This document shows positions 1 through 8,216 of a stretch of 64,000 nt of DNA, in pieces. Under the pieces are notes generated by a model, which was given only the letters and a program-made list of their open reading frames with translations, was not told where the DNA came from and did no database searches. A program made the translations under genes and the position numbers. Numbering within the stretch: position 1 is the stretch's first letter; each line of letters opens with the position of its first letter. This stretch comes from Undibacterium sp049340185 (GTDB lineage: Bacteria > Pseudomonadota > Gammaproteobacteria > Burkholderiales > Burkholderiaceae_D), in the NCBI RefSeq assembly GCF_049340185.1, contig NZ_JBMPPC010000003.1, forward strand, positions 186,001 to 250,000, read 5' to 3'.

Positions 1-9
1 TTTACAAAA

Positions 10-38
10 AACATCAGCAGATTTGCTGCATTTTTTTG
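10..38. terminator. probable bidirectional intrinsic terminator
   Basis: A 5-bp stem (CAGCA/TGCTG, 15-19 and 24-28) is followed by seven T on the plus strand. It is preceded by six A, which gives a T run on the minus strand. It would end the minus-strand YceI gene, which stops at 120, and any plus-strand gene lying upstream of the window. An 11-base tandem repeat (TTACTTATTC plus one base) follows at 59-80. Confidence 0.55.
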
Positions 39-119
39 CACTTATCTATTGCTTATTTGTTACTTATTCGTTACTTATTCTGTGCATAATTCGTACCAAA
101 TTATGCAAGCTGGTCCGTA

Positions 120-719
120 TTACTCTTTAATTGCCTCGACACTGAAATACAAAGTCACCTCATCACTGACGAATGGGACATAACGACCCACGTTGAAATC
201 GCTGCGGAGGATTTTGGTAGAGCCATTTGCGCCACAGGCTGATTTTAGATACAGGACCATAAAGCGGCAATTGAATTGCGTCAGCTCGAATTTAGCGGGA
301 CGGGTCACGCCTTTGATGGTGAGCTCGCCATCGATGCTAGTCAGCTTGGCATTGTCGTCAAACCGCAAGCTGGTAGATTTGAAAGCAATCGTCGGAAACT
401 GCGCTGCATCGAAAAAACTCGCTGAGCGCAGATTGTTGTCGAACACGGCAACGCCGGTACTGACAGAGCTGGCATCAATATCGATTTGTACAGAGCCGGT
501 TTTATTCGCCAAATCGAGTTCAATTACACCGCTGTTTTTGTCAAATCGCCCGCGCTGCAAGGACAAACCCCAGTGACTGTATTCAAAGACTGAAAAAGTA
601 TGTTCGGGATCGATGACATAGCGGTCTGCGGCGAAGGAGCTAGCCGAAACGAGTGAGCTGATTGCGATCGCCCAAGCAACCAGGTGATACACCAGCAGAC
701 TGAAGAAAGCACGTCGCAT
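120..719 (-). CDS. YceI family periplasmic protein
   Basis: Predicted 199-residue secreted lipocalin-like protein of the YceI family, which bind isoprenoid-type lipids in an eight-stranded barrel. The ATG at 719 gives a clean signal peptide (MRRAFFSLL, a hydrophobic stretch, then SSFAADR). An in-frame start further upstream at 803 would put 28 non-signal-like residues in front of it, so I prefer 719. Family hallmarks are YVIDPEHTFSVFEYSH after the signal, GELTIKGVTRPAKFEL in the middle and SDEVTLYFSVEA at the end. Two cysteines near residues 150-161 could form a disulfide. No functional partner is adjacent, and the ligand is unknown. Confidence 0.85.
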   Translation of the reverse strand: MRRAFFSLLVYHLVAWAIAISSLVSASSFAADRYVIDPEHTFSVFEYSHWGLSLQRGRFDKNSGVIELDLANKTGSVQIDIDASSVSTGVAVFDNNLRSASFFDAAQFPTIAFKSTSLRFDDNAKLTSIDGELTIKGVTRPAKFELTQFNCRFMVLYLKSACGANGSTKILRSDFNVGRYVPFVSDEVTLYFSVEAIKE

Positions 720-809
720 CTTGAATCCGGTAGGGTAGTGCGACAAGCTGTTGAGTGCAAACTGCTTGCCGTGAATGATATTGATTATATGTAGCAGTTT
801 CACTTTATC

Positions 810-1967
810 TTATTTTGATACTTTTGTTTTTAAACGCCACAACGAGGTGACCTCAGCAGAGCGCGCCGCGTGCAAAGGATCGGTGGGGTCGGTGGCTTTG
901 CCGTGCCGTGGTTTGATGTCCATTTTACCGGCGACTTCTAGGCCACCGGCATCTATCCATGACCACAACTCTGCAGACGTGCGTAATCCCAGATGCTCCG
1001 CCAGATCGGACATGATCAGCCAGGCTTCTCCGCCAGGTTCCAGATGTTCTGCGGCACCAGATAAAAAGCCGCGCAACATGCTGCTGTCCTGATCGTAAAC
1101 AGCGTGTTCTATCGGCGAATTAGGGCGTGCGGGAACCCATGGTGGATTGCAGACGACCAGTGCTGCGCGGCCCGGTGGGAATAAATTGGTTTTGATCACT
1201 TCAACCCGATCGGACATGCCTAAGCGTTGCAGATTGTCGCGGGCGCAACTGAGTGCACGATCGTCCTGGTCGGTAGCGACGATGCGTTGCACACCACGTT
1301 GTGCAAGCACAGCTGAGATGACGCCGGTGCCGGTGCCGATATCAAATGCCAGTGCTTTACCAGGTAGTGGTGCTTTGGCTAGCAGGTCCAGATATTCGCC
1401 TCGTACAGGGGAGAAGACGCCGTAATAAGGGTGGATGCGCTGACCTAATGCGGGTATGTCGACACCATTTTTTCGCCATTCGTGTGCACCGACGAGTCCC
1501 AGTAATTCTCTGAGAGATGCAACGAATGCGGTGCTGTCATGATCTGCCGGGCCATAAGCTTCACTACATGCCAGACTGACATCGGGCGCACGCCGCAATG
1601 GAATGCTGTAGTCGGCATTGAACGGAATCAGTAGCATCGCCAGTACGCGAGCGCGCTGCGATTGTGACTGACGATGTAAATGAAATGCCTCGGTCAGCGT
1701 CGCAGGTGTTTTCTCGGTTTTGCGTGATTTAGCGGGTTTTTTATCGATCCGGCGTGCCAGCGCTTGCAGCAGTTGTCGTGCATTTTGGTAGTCGCCACGC
1801 CAGAGCAATCCGGTACCTTCGCAAGCAAGTCTGTAGGCCGATTCGGCAGTCATGCGGTCGTCGGCGATCTGTACGCGTTTTGGTGCAGGAGCACCGCTTT
1901 CGGAATGCCAGCGAGCCTGATGGGGCTGATCGTTTTCAATCCAGCTAATTACGGGGAAGTCACTCAT
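810..1967 (-). CDS. class I SAM-dependent methyltransferase, PrmC/HemK-like
   Basis: 385 residues. The C-terminal half is a Rossmann methyltransferase: the SAM motif FDIGTGTGVISAVLAQRG lies near residues 195-212, and the NPPW motif (VVCNPPWVPA) is typical of enzymes that methylate planar nitrogen atoms, such as glutamine or base amino groups. The N-terminal 190 residues resemble no domain I can name and include a basic Lys/Arg stretch (PAKSRKTEKTP). The family includes PrmC, RlmG and RsmC types. The substrate cannot be decided from sequence. The gene stands alone, 90 bp beyond the YceI start. Confidence 0.75.
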   Translation of the reverse strand: MSDFPVISWIENDQPHQARWHSESGAPAPKRVQIADDRMTAESAYRLACEGTGLLWRGDYQNARQLLQALARRIDKKPAKSRKTEKTPATLTEAFHLHRQSQSQRARVLAMLLIPFNADYSIPLRRAPDVSLACSEAYGPADHDSTAFVASLRELLGLVGAHEWRKNGVDIPALGQRIHPYYGVFSPVRGEYLDLLAKAPLPGKALAFDIGTGTGVISAVLAQRGVQRIVATDQDDRALSCARDNLQRLGMSDRVEVIKTNLFPPGRAALVVCNPPWVPARPNSPIEHAVYDQDSSMLRGFLSGAAEHLEPGGEAWLIMSDLAEHLGLRTSAELWSWIDAGGLEVAGKMDIKPRHGKATDPTDPLHAARSAEVTSLWRLKTKVSK

Positions 1968-2366
1968 GGCCAGCTCACTTGCAATAAAGCGCAGAGTGTA
2001 ACCGAGATTGCCTGCGGCCTCTATGGATTGTGACGAGCCGGTGCGGTGTGAAGCTGTGTTGTGCGTAGCTTACGGCGGCTGACTGTGCTGACGGAGATTC
2101 TGCTTAAGATAAATGAAAATAAAGGGGAGTATATTTAAATCACCTTGTAATCATTGCGGATTAAGGTATGAAAATACATGTACTCCCATCTAGTATATGG
2201 ATAGCGCCTGAGGGAATTGAATGTGATTATGAATGTAGTTATAAATGTGATTGCGGCCGGACGATGGTGACTCTGTAACAGTCACCCGGGTCGCAAGTAC
2301 TTTGTTAGCGGAAAGGCGATGCCAGATAAGCGTTTATCCGGCATCGTAAAGTATTAGTTTGAAGTA
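1968..2366. other. intergenic, AT-rich repeat module, no gene seen
   Basis: No convincing coding sequence. Positions 2115-2200 hold an AT-rich block that, read on the minus strand, resembles blocks at 19385-19482 and 35128-35220 (ATATACTCCCC, an ATTTT run and TCCGCA). A hairpin at 2318-2347 (CGATGCC..GATAA / TTTATC.GGCATCG) sits just beyond the stop of the minus-strand YidB-like gene and may terminate it, although the T run is poor. A short direct repeat, AGTATTAGTTT, covers 2350-2372. Confidence 0.5.
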
Positions 2367-2810
2367 TTAGTTTTTGTTCAGGAAGGCGCCGGATACTTGT
2401 TGCAGGATACTACCCAGATCACCAAAGCCTGATTCAGAGACTTCACCGTGCGGAGTCAGTTTGTCGACCAGACCCGGCAAGATTTCTGCCAGATGTCCGG
2501 CGGCACCATCTTGCGATAATCCTGCCGCTGCCGCCAGATGCGCTAGCTGACCGCCACCGAGTGCGCTTTGAATCTGCTCTGCTGAAATCGGCAAATTATG
2601 TCCGGTGCTGACCCATGAATTGACGATGTCACTCATGCCCGAATTTTGAAAGGCGCTAATCAGACTAGTCAGGCCGCCTGTTCCTCCTGAGCCTCCCGAT
2701 TGATTATTGGTCAGCATGCCTAGCGCTGCTTGTATCAACATGGCTTTAGGATCATTGCCTTGATCCGCGTTGCCGCCCAACATACCTAATGCTGCGTCTA
2801 GAAGTCCCAT
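2367..2810 (-). CDS. YidB-like (DUF937) family protein
   Basis: 147 residues beginning MGLLDAALGMLGG, the recognisable opening of YidB/DUF937 proteins. A glycine/serine-rich linker (GGSGGTGG) near residue 42 separates the start from a helical domain containing WVSTGHNLPISAEQIQSALG and LAEILPGLVDKLTPHGEV, both characteristic of the family. No signal peptide or membrane segment is visible, so it is probably cytoplasmic. The function of the family is not established. The gene is flanked by noncoding DNA on both sides and appears monocistronic. Confidence 0.85.
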   Translation of the reverse strand: MGLLDAALGMLGGNADQGNDPKAMLIQAALGMLTNNQSGGSGGTGGLTSLISAFQNSGMSDIVNSWVSTGHNLPISAEQIQSALGGGQLAHLAAAAGLSQDGAAGHLAEILPGLVDKLTPHGEVSESGFGDLGSILQQVSGAFLNKN

Positions 2811-3120
2811 ACAATCCCTTTCTGAGGTGGTGGATGAATCACATTACAACAGTAATAGCCACCATATTAATACTAAAAGATTAATGTAATTGTGAACTTT
2901 GTATGAATAGTGCTAACGGGTATTTTTCGTTTGCACCGTTAGTGACAAAAGTCCGGGCGCTTGCGTTAAGCGATATTTTTTCATGGAATAAACGAGCTGA
3001 AATACTTGGTAAGAGCAGTTAGTCTTGTTATTCACCTTGCCTATTATGTTTGTGTAATGAGAGGCAATTTTGCAACGCTATCTGTGGTACTAGCAGCCTG
3101 CTCTCTGCTACATTTGCAGC
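2811..3120. other. intergenic region, no gene seen
   Basis: This is the divergent promoter region between the YidB-like gene and the DUF3592/ankyrin gene. An inverted repeat CTAACGG/CCGTTAG lies around 2913-2943. I see no reliable -35/-10 pair, and the open frame crossing it has no family character. Confidence 0.4.
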
Positions 3121-5154
3121 ATGAAAAAAATAAAAACAATGAGTTCAAAAATAGGTTCAAGTTTATTTGCTCTGATATTTGCAGTCAGCTTTACGGCGGG
3201 TGGGATAGGAGTAGGTGTGATGCCTCTGGTGAAGCAGATCATGGGCTACTGGAAGGCGCAGAGTCTGGTGGCAGTGCAGGCGCATATCGAAAAACTCACG
3301 CTAGATGAACATGATGGTGAGACCAGGACATATCAGGTAAAAGCAGAATTTAGTTATAGCTATAACGCTCTGGACCATCGCAGCCAGCGCATTAATATCG
3401 GCGGCGATACCAGCGATAATATTGGTGACTACCAACGAGATATTTACCGAGAGTTGCTGCGCGCCAAAGACCAGGAGCAGTCCGTCACGCTTTGGGTCGA
3501 TCCCGGTGATCCTGATTTTGCCGTCTATGACCGCACAATACGCTGGATGCGGCTATTGTTTCTGTTGCCGTTCGCCTCGCTATTTCCGGCGGTCGGGATC
3601 GGCGCTTGCTGGGCACTCTGGCAGATCTGGCGGCCATCAGCAGAGCCTGCGACTTCTGCGACCCCCGCTGTTACCGCTGAATTTGCTCAGCACTATCAAG
3701 TGCCGCTTTCCCACCTGATTATCGAGCCGCAACAAAGTGGTGCGTTATCGCTGGGTATTTTTGCTGTGTTCTGGAATTTACTCGCCTGGCCGATTTCTGG
3801 CGTGGCATTGTTCTCTTCTCATATTGGCAAGAATCCACTAGTTCTTATCGTCGTTATCTTCCCTCTGATTGGTGTCGTATTGACGGTTTTTGCGCTGAAA
3901 TTATGGTTGACCAGAAAACGTATTGGTAAGCCAGTGTTAGTCATGGCCAGAGCGCCGCAAATCGGGTTGAGTGAGTGGGCGGGCAGCGTACGTTTTATCC
4001 CTCCGCTTGGGGCGCGTACTGGTCTTTCAGGTACGCCGCAACCTGCCTATCCGGTAAGAATTGAATGTCAATGCGATTATGAGGACAGTAGTGGCGAAGA
4101 TACCAGCACCACCACTCTGTGGTCGTGCCTTGTGAGCGATTTACAACTTGCTCATGCGACTGTGCAGACCAGTTTTGTCATTAATTTTCCAGCGGATTTG
4201 CCGGTATCGGGTGATGCTGATGGTAAGAATAAAAAAATTATCTGGAAACTGGTTGTCAAGGTAATGGGCGATGAGGTGGTTTTTCTTTTGCCCGTCGGTT
4301 CTGCGTTGGTCGCGTCTACGTCGATCGCGTCTGCAAAGATTGACTGGCAAGTGCTGCTGCATAAACCCAAACGCTTACATCAGCTCGATCTGACGGAGTT
4401 GGCAAAATCAACGTCTGTTCCAACGGTGATCGAACGTAAAAAATCCTGGCTAGGCCTCGTCGTTTTACTCTCTTTCCTTGTGGTTGCCGGATGGGGCACA
4501 ATCGTCTTTTTTGTGTTGCCGATGTTTGATTCTGCCAATCACGAAGCACTCTCAATACTTTCAGAAAGAGCTCTTGTGCCAGTCGAGACGTATGCACAGC
4601 TGCAGGCGCAGCTAGCTGCCGGTGGGGATCCCAATCAACGTGATGAAGATGGGTTGACCCGCTTGATGCGCGCAGCGAAGGAGGCGGACGTAGGTAAGGT
4701 GCAATTATTGCTGGCGAGTGGGGCACGGGTTGACGATGTGACGCCTGTTATCGTTGATGCCGCAGGTTATCGACTGGGAAACCGCAGCGCCTTATTTGAT
4801 GCAATTAATAAGGACGCGGTTGATGTGGTCCGTGCCTTGCTCGACGCTGGTGCTGATATGCGAATAGCCAGTAATCAGGTCTGGACGCCCATGCATTACG
4901 CTGCCTTTGTCGGCGCGGTGCGCAGTATGCGTGTAATGCGAGAACATGGCGCCGAGATTGATGCGCCGTTTAGCGAAGCGCGTGGTTCAACCCCGCTGAT
5001 GGTCGCCGCACAATATGATCAGTTGCTATCAATCCGGTTTTTGCTGGAATCTGGTGCAGATCAAGCGAAACTAGATTTGTACGGAGAAAATGCATGCGGC
5101 TACGCGCGTTTTTTCAAAAAAACGGCAGCGGCAAAAGCGCTGGCTTGTGATTAA
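3121..5154 (+). CDS. membrane protein with DUF3592-like region and C-terminal ankyrin repeats
   Basis: 677 residues. Hydrophobic segments lie near 14-34, 143-168, 210-230, 238-262 and 445-470. Between the first two is a DUF3592-like region (YQVKAEFSYSY, then VTLWVDPGDPDFAVYDR), which is extracytoplasmic or juxtamembrane. After the last membrane segment, residues about 485-675 form ankyrin repeats (GGDPNQRDEDGLTRLMRAA, LLASGARVDD, LLDAGADMRIAS, LLESGADQAKLD). Ankyrin repeats bind proteins, and nothing in the sequence suggests an enzyme. The start at 3121 lacks a strong ribosome site. MSSKIG, six codons on, is an alternative. The gene is monocistronic. Confidence 0.75.
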   Translation: MKKIKTMSSKIGSSLFALIFAVSFTAGGIGVGVMPLVKQIMGYWKAQSLVAVQAHIEKLTLDEHDGETRTYQVKAEFSYSYNALDHRSQRINIGGDTSDNIGDYQRDIYRELLRAKDQEQSVTLWVDPGDPDFAVYDRTIRWMRLLFLLPFASLFPAVGIGACWALWQIWRPSAEPATSATPAVTAEFAQHYQVPLSHLIIEPQQSGALSLGIFAVFWNLLAWPISGVALFSSHIGKNPLVLIVVIFPLIGVVLTVFALKLWLTRKRIGKPVLVMARAPQIGLSEWAGSVRFIPPLGARTGLSGTPQPAYPVRIECQCDYEDSSGEDTSTTTLWSCLVSDLQLAHATVQTSFVINFPADLPVSGDADGKNKKIIWKLVVKVMGDEVVFLLPVGSALVASTSIASAKIDWQVLLHKPKRLHQLDLTELAKSTSVPTVIERKKSWLGLVVLLSFLVVAGWGTIVFFVLPMFDSANHEALSILSERALVPVETYAQLQAQLAAGGDPNQRDEDGLTRLMRAAKEADVGKVQLLLASGARVDDVTPVIVDAAGYRLGNRSALFDAINKDAVDVVRALLDAGADMRIASNQVWTPMHYAAFVGAVRSMRVMREHGAEIDAPFSEARGSTPLMVAAQYDQLLSIRFLLESGADQAKLDLYGENACGYARFFKKTAAAKALACD

Positions 5155-5236
5155 GCTGATTTGAAATTAATTAAATCGCTAATTGCAGACTGAGGCTAAG
5201 TTCATTTTCAGGGAAAACAAATCCCAACCCGTCGAT

Positions 5237-5962
5237 CTACATGCCGCCCCATGCGGCGTTCAGAGTCGCGATGGCTGCGAGACCCGCAGTCTCCGTGCGC
5301 AAGATGCGCGGCCCCATGCTCAGGGTCAATACACCTTGTCTGATCGCGAGCATTTCTTCCTCTTCAGAAAATCCTCCCTCAGGACCGATCATCAGACTGA
5401 CTGATTGCGCAGGGTGATGACGAGCCCAGTCTGCAAGCGATTGATTTGCCCTTGGCGAAAGTAAGATACGTTTATGAATGTCTTGTTGTGCCAGCCATTT
5501 AGGCAAATCCATGACCGGCGACAAATGAGCGAGACGATTGCGTCCGCATTGCTCGGCTGCGGCGATGATGATGCCTTGCCAGTGCGCGAGTTTTTTTTCA
5601 GCACGTTCGGCAGATAAACGGACCACGCATCGTTGTGACGAAAGTGGTTGTATCGTCGTGACACCAAGCTCAATCGCTTTTTCAATGATCCAGTCCATCT
5701 TGGATGCCTCCGGCAAGGCCTGTGCCAGCGTCAGGGCATACGGTAATTCGCATTCTTCCGGCAAAAATACTTTGACATCTGCGCTAACGTTTTTCTTCGC
5801 AACCGACGTCAGCGTCGCAATATAGCTCCCGCCTTCACCATTGAAGATACAAATATGATCGTTCGCCATCAGTCGTAAAACAAAAACGTGATGAGCGACG
5901 TCAGACGGCAAATCAATAGAAGCGCCAACAGCGAGCGGAAGATGGCAATAGAAACGTGGCAT
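5237..5962 (-). CDS. rsmE: 16S rRNA (uracil-1498-N3)-methyltransferase RsmE
   Basis: Predicted SPOUT-class methyltransferase that makes m3U1498 in 16S rRNA. The ATG at 5962 gives a 241-residue protein starting MPRFYCHLPL, as the family does. The upstream frame adds only 12 unrelated residues. The C-terminal knot motifs are clear: LMIGPEGGFSEEEE near residue 195 and LSMGPRILRTETAGLAAI near 217, which form the SAM-binding trefoil knot. The N-terminal PUA-like part carries HHVFVLRLM. It converges with the ankyrin gene, whose stop is 82 bp away. Confidence 0.95.
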   Translation of the reverse strand: MPRFYCHLPLAVGASIDLPSDVAHHVFVLRLMANDHICIFNGEGGSYIATLTSVAKKNVSADVKVFLPEECELPYALTLAQALPEASKMDWIIEKAIELGVTTIQPLSSQRCVVRLSAERAEKKLAHWQGIIIAAAEQCGRNRLAHLSPVMDLPKWLAQQDIHKRILLSPRANQSLADWARHHPAQSVSLMIGPEGGFSEEEEMLAIRQGVLTLSMGPRILRTETAGLAAIATLNAAWGGM

Positions 5963-6110
5963 ATCGTATGTGCAGAGGAGAATTGATGCGTAGCTCACAT
6001 TGTCGCAGAACTAGGATGATGCGAGGATTATAAATATGACTTGCGATACAGAATAAGCGGAATGTGAGCCGGACGCACTTGTAATGAGTGCATCGTTCAT
6101 CATCAACACC

Positions 6111-6518
6111 TCAATATGTTAAACAAGCCGCATTTAATAAACCTAGACCCAGACTAACTGCGCCGAGAAATATACCCGATGCGATTTTGTTGTCTGGTAT
6201 GTCTGCGACCAGACCCGGGAGCAGCAGGCGGACCACGCCAAACGCGAGCAATTGTACTGCCAGTGCGATGGCACCCCAGCACAGCATGTCGATGAGGTTG
6301 ATGCTATTGGCAATGGCGGAAGCCAGGGCGACACAATAGCCAAGTACCGCGCCGGACAAGCTTGCAGCGGCTGCGTGATTGCCAGCGCGGATTAGCTGGA
6401 TCTCCCGGTAGGGTGTGATGGCTACATAGCAGGCGATGAAACTTGCCAGTAATAATAGCGACAAACCAAAATGACTGAGGAAGGCGGGGATGCCGGTGTT
6501 CATAATGTGCTCGCTCAT
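6111..6518 (-). CDS. DUF350 (YjfL-like) inner-membrane protein
   Basis: 135 residues with four predicted membrane helices. DUF350 signatures include YREIQLIRAGNHAAAASL between the first two helices and a conserved small-residue helix GAVLGYCVALASAI. The ATG at 6518 is preceded by AGGATCCCT. The longer frame begins with TTG inside the end of the ligase gene and is unlikely. It is the last gene of a minus-strand set: SpeD-SpeE fusion, DUF1190 lipoprotein, GspS-like ligase, DUF350. The same three accessory families co-occur in Escherichia coli (yjfL-yjfM-yjfC). Its role is unknown; a channel or scaffold in the membrane is a guess. Confidence 0.85.
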   Translation of the reverse strand: MSEHIMNTGIPAFLSHFGLSLLLLASFIACYVAITPYREIQLIRAGNHAAAASLSGAVLGYCVALASAIANSINLIDMLCWGAIALAVQLLAFGVVRLLLPGLVADIPDNKIASGIFLGAVSLGLGLLNAACLTY

Positions 6519-6594
6519 AGGGATCCTTTTTGTTTTTTTTGGTGCTGTTGGTGTTTGTTGGTGTTTGTCGGTTTGTTTTTTGTTGGTATCGATA
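6519..6594 (-). promoter_or_regulatory. CA-rich leader between ligase and DUF350 genes
   Basis: On the coding strand this 76-base gap is almost free of G. It contains a tandem ACAAACACCA-type repeat and then A runs, ending in AGGATCCCT before the ATG. Such a leader should be unstructured. Whether it affects translation is inference. Confidence 0.35.
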
Positions 6595-7725
6595 TTACTC
6601 AAAGTAATGCGGTATGAAGCGGCTGGTATTTTTTGTAATCAGACTCTCGTCTTCACGTATGCCTATGCCTGCAGCATCATCGCCGATGACCCAGGAGCCG
6701 ATTGAAGTAAATGCGGGCGTAATGCCGTCATCAAATTTCGGTTGTGGTGCATAGGCCTGATAGATAAAACCCTCTGCGCCGTATTGTCCGGGTGTATGCA
6801 GTACCGTTCCGTTTGCATAGATGGAGATATTTTCTCCTTCGCGTGAATACAGAGGTTTTTTGACGAAATCGCCTTGTATTCGCCATGCATCAAAAAACGC
6901 TGGCAAGAGGTTCGGATGATGTGGAAATAATTCCCACATCACAGGCAGAATGGCTTTATTAGATAAAATCATTTTCCATGCGGGCTCGATGATGCGCATC
7001 GGCTTGGCTAATAAGTGATTGGCAAACGTTTCGCGGGATAACCATTCCCATGGATAAAGTTTAAACACATTATCGATACGGACATCCATTGCGTCGACAA
7101 AGGCAGCTTGCGAAGGATCCCAGCCGATATCTTCGATCGCACATTGTTTGGTGGCGCAGCCGGCCTGGATTGCCGTGTCGCGCAGATACGATAAATTACC
7201 TTCGTCCTCCTCATTGCCATCGGCGCATACAAAATGCAGCATGCCTTTGGCTGGATACGTTTTCCACTGGGCGACGAGTTTTTCGTGCAGTGAATTAAAT
7301 TGATCTGCATGGGGTAATACGTCTTGCAGCCAGTACCATTGCGCTACGCTGGATTCGACTAATCCTGTCGGCGTATCAGCGTTATATTCCAGCATTTTCG
7401 GGTGACCGGTTCCATCCCAGCTCAGATCAAAGCGTCCGTACAAAGAAAATTCTTTATCATGCCAACTTTGCTCTACAAGAGGCCAAAAACTCTGAGGGAT
7501 CGCAAACTGTGCCAGCCGCTCATGACGAATGACATGATCTACCGCCTGCAACGCCATTTGATGAAGGTCAATCGTTGCCTGTTCTAGCGTGTCGATCTGA
7601 TCGCTGCTAAAACGGTAAGCGTAACGTTCATCCCAATACAGGCCATCGATCGAATGGTAGTTAAACCCAAGCGCTTCAAACTGAGCTTGCCAGTTGTCGC
7701 GTGGACGGTGTGATTCCCGTATCAT
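6595..7725 (-). CDS. glutathionylspermidine synthase-like ATP-grasp ligase (YgiC/YjfC family)
   Basis: 376 residues, matching the C-terminal synthetase half of glutathionylspermidine synthase. The N-terminal amidase half of the bifunctional enzyme is absent, as in YgiC and YjfC. Visible motifs are MLEYNADTPTGLVESSVAQ near residue 130, FVKKPLYSREGENIS near 285 (ATP-grasp lysine and phosphate loop) and GSWVIGDDAAGIGIRED near the end. The family forms amide bonds using ATP, and the acceptor and donor of the YgiC branch are not established. Its start shares one base with the stop of the DUF1190 gene, implying translational coupling. The upstream spermidine-synthesis gene suggests a polyamine substrate. 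Confidence 0.9.
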   Translation of the reverse strand: MIRESHRPRDNWQAQFEALGFNYHSIDGLYWDERYAYRFSSDQIDTLEQATIDLHQMALQAVDHVIRHERLAQFAIPQSFWPLVEQSWHDKEFSLYGRFDLSWDGTGHPKMLEYNADTPTGLVESSVAQWYWLQDVLPHADQFNSLHEKLVAQWKTYPAKGMLHFVCADGNEEDEGNLSYLRDTAIQAGCATKQCAIEDIGWDPSQAAFVDAMDVRIDNVFKLYPWEWLSRETFANHLLAKPMRIIEPAWKMILSNKAILPVMWELFPHHPNLLPAFFDAWRIQGDFVKKPLYSREGENISIYANGTVLHTPGQYGAEGFIYQAYAPQPKFDDGITPAFTSIGSWVIGDDAAGIGIREDESLITKNTSRFIPHYFE

Positions 7726-8216
7726 TAACCGCCTCCGGAAAAACCGTGTGCTGTCCCGCCAAAGCCACCACGGCTCACGGACCTGCCGCCTGAGCGGCTG
7801 ACCGAGCGTCCGATAGCATGATCGTTGCTGGTATTAGTGCCATTAGCGCTGTTAGTACTGTTGAAATTGCTGGTGCCAACGCCAGCGGTGGTATTGTTAT
7901 TATTGCTGGAGAAGATGTTCGGGTTGTAGCCCCGTTGCGCCTGCTCACGGTTGCCTTCAGCGTAGGATGGGCCAAAATAGTGACCGGTGTAGGTGCTGCC
8001 ATGGCCGCTGCCTAGTAGGGTGTTTCCTTGCTGTGCGACTTCCGGACTGCATGGGTCTATGCTGCCCCAATCCTTGGTGCAGTCTTCGAGATTTTTATAT
8101 TCATCTCTGAGTGACGTCGTTTCTTGTGCGTTGTCGCCGCACGCTGTAACCGCGGCGGCGGTGGCAAAAACGAGGGGAACGGTACGGCTCCTGCGAATTT
8201 TTTTGAGCGTCGTCAT
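7725..8216 (-). CDS. DUF1190 (YgiB/YjfM-like) lipoprotein
   Basis: 163 residues. A basic N-terminus (KKIRRSR), a hydrophobic core and the lipobox VTAC give a predicted lipidated cysteine at 26. A conserved-looking cysteine pair follows (LEDCTKDWGSIDPC). The middle is low-complexity Asn/Thr/Ser, and the tail is Ser/Arg/Gly-rich (SRSGGRSVSRGGFGG), ending in three glycines. DUF1190 genes are typically next to YgiC/YjfC ligases, as here. It overlaps the SpeD-SpeE gene by four bases (ATGA) and the ligase gene by one. The exposed glycine tail could be the acceptor of the adjacent ligase; this is inference. Confidence 0.8.
   Translation of the reverse strand: MTTLKKIRRSRTVPLVFATAAAVTACGDNAQETTSLRDEYKNLEDCTKDWGSIDPCSPEVAQQGNTLLGSGHGSTYTGHYFGPSYAEGNREQAQRGYNPNIFSSNNNNTTAGVGTSNFNSTNSANGTNTSNDHAIGRSVSRSGGRSVSRGGFGGTAHGFSGGG

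Noticed and set aside
3006..3308. 100-codon frame overlapping the start of the ankyrin-protein gene
   Set aside because: Most of it is the ankyrin-protein gene in another frame, and the remainder has no family character.
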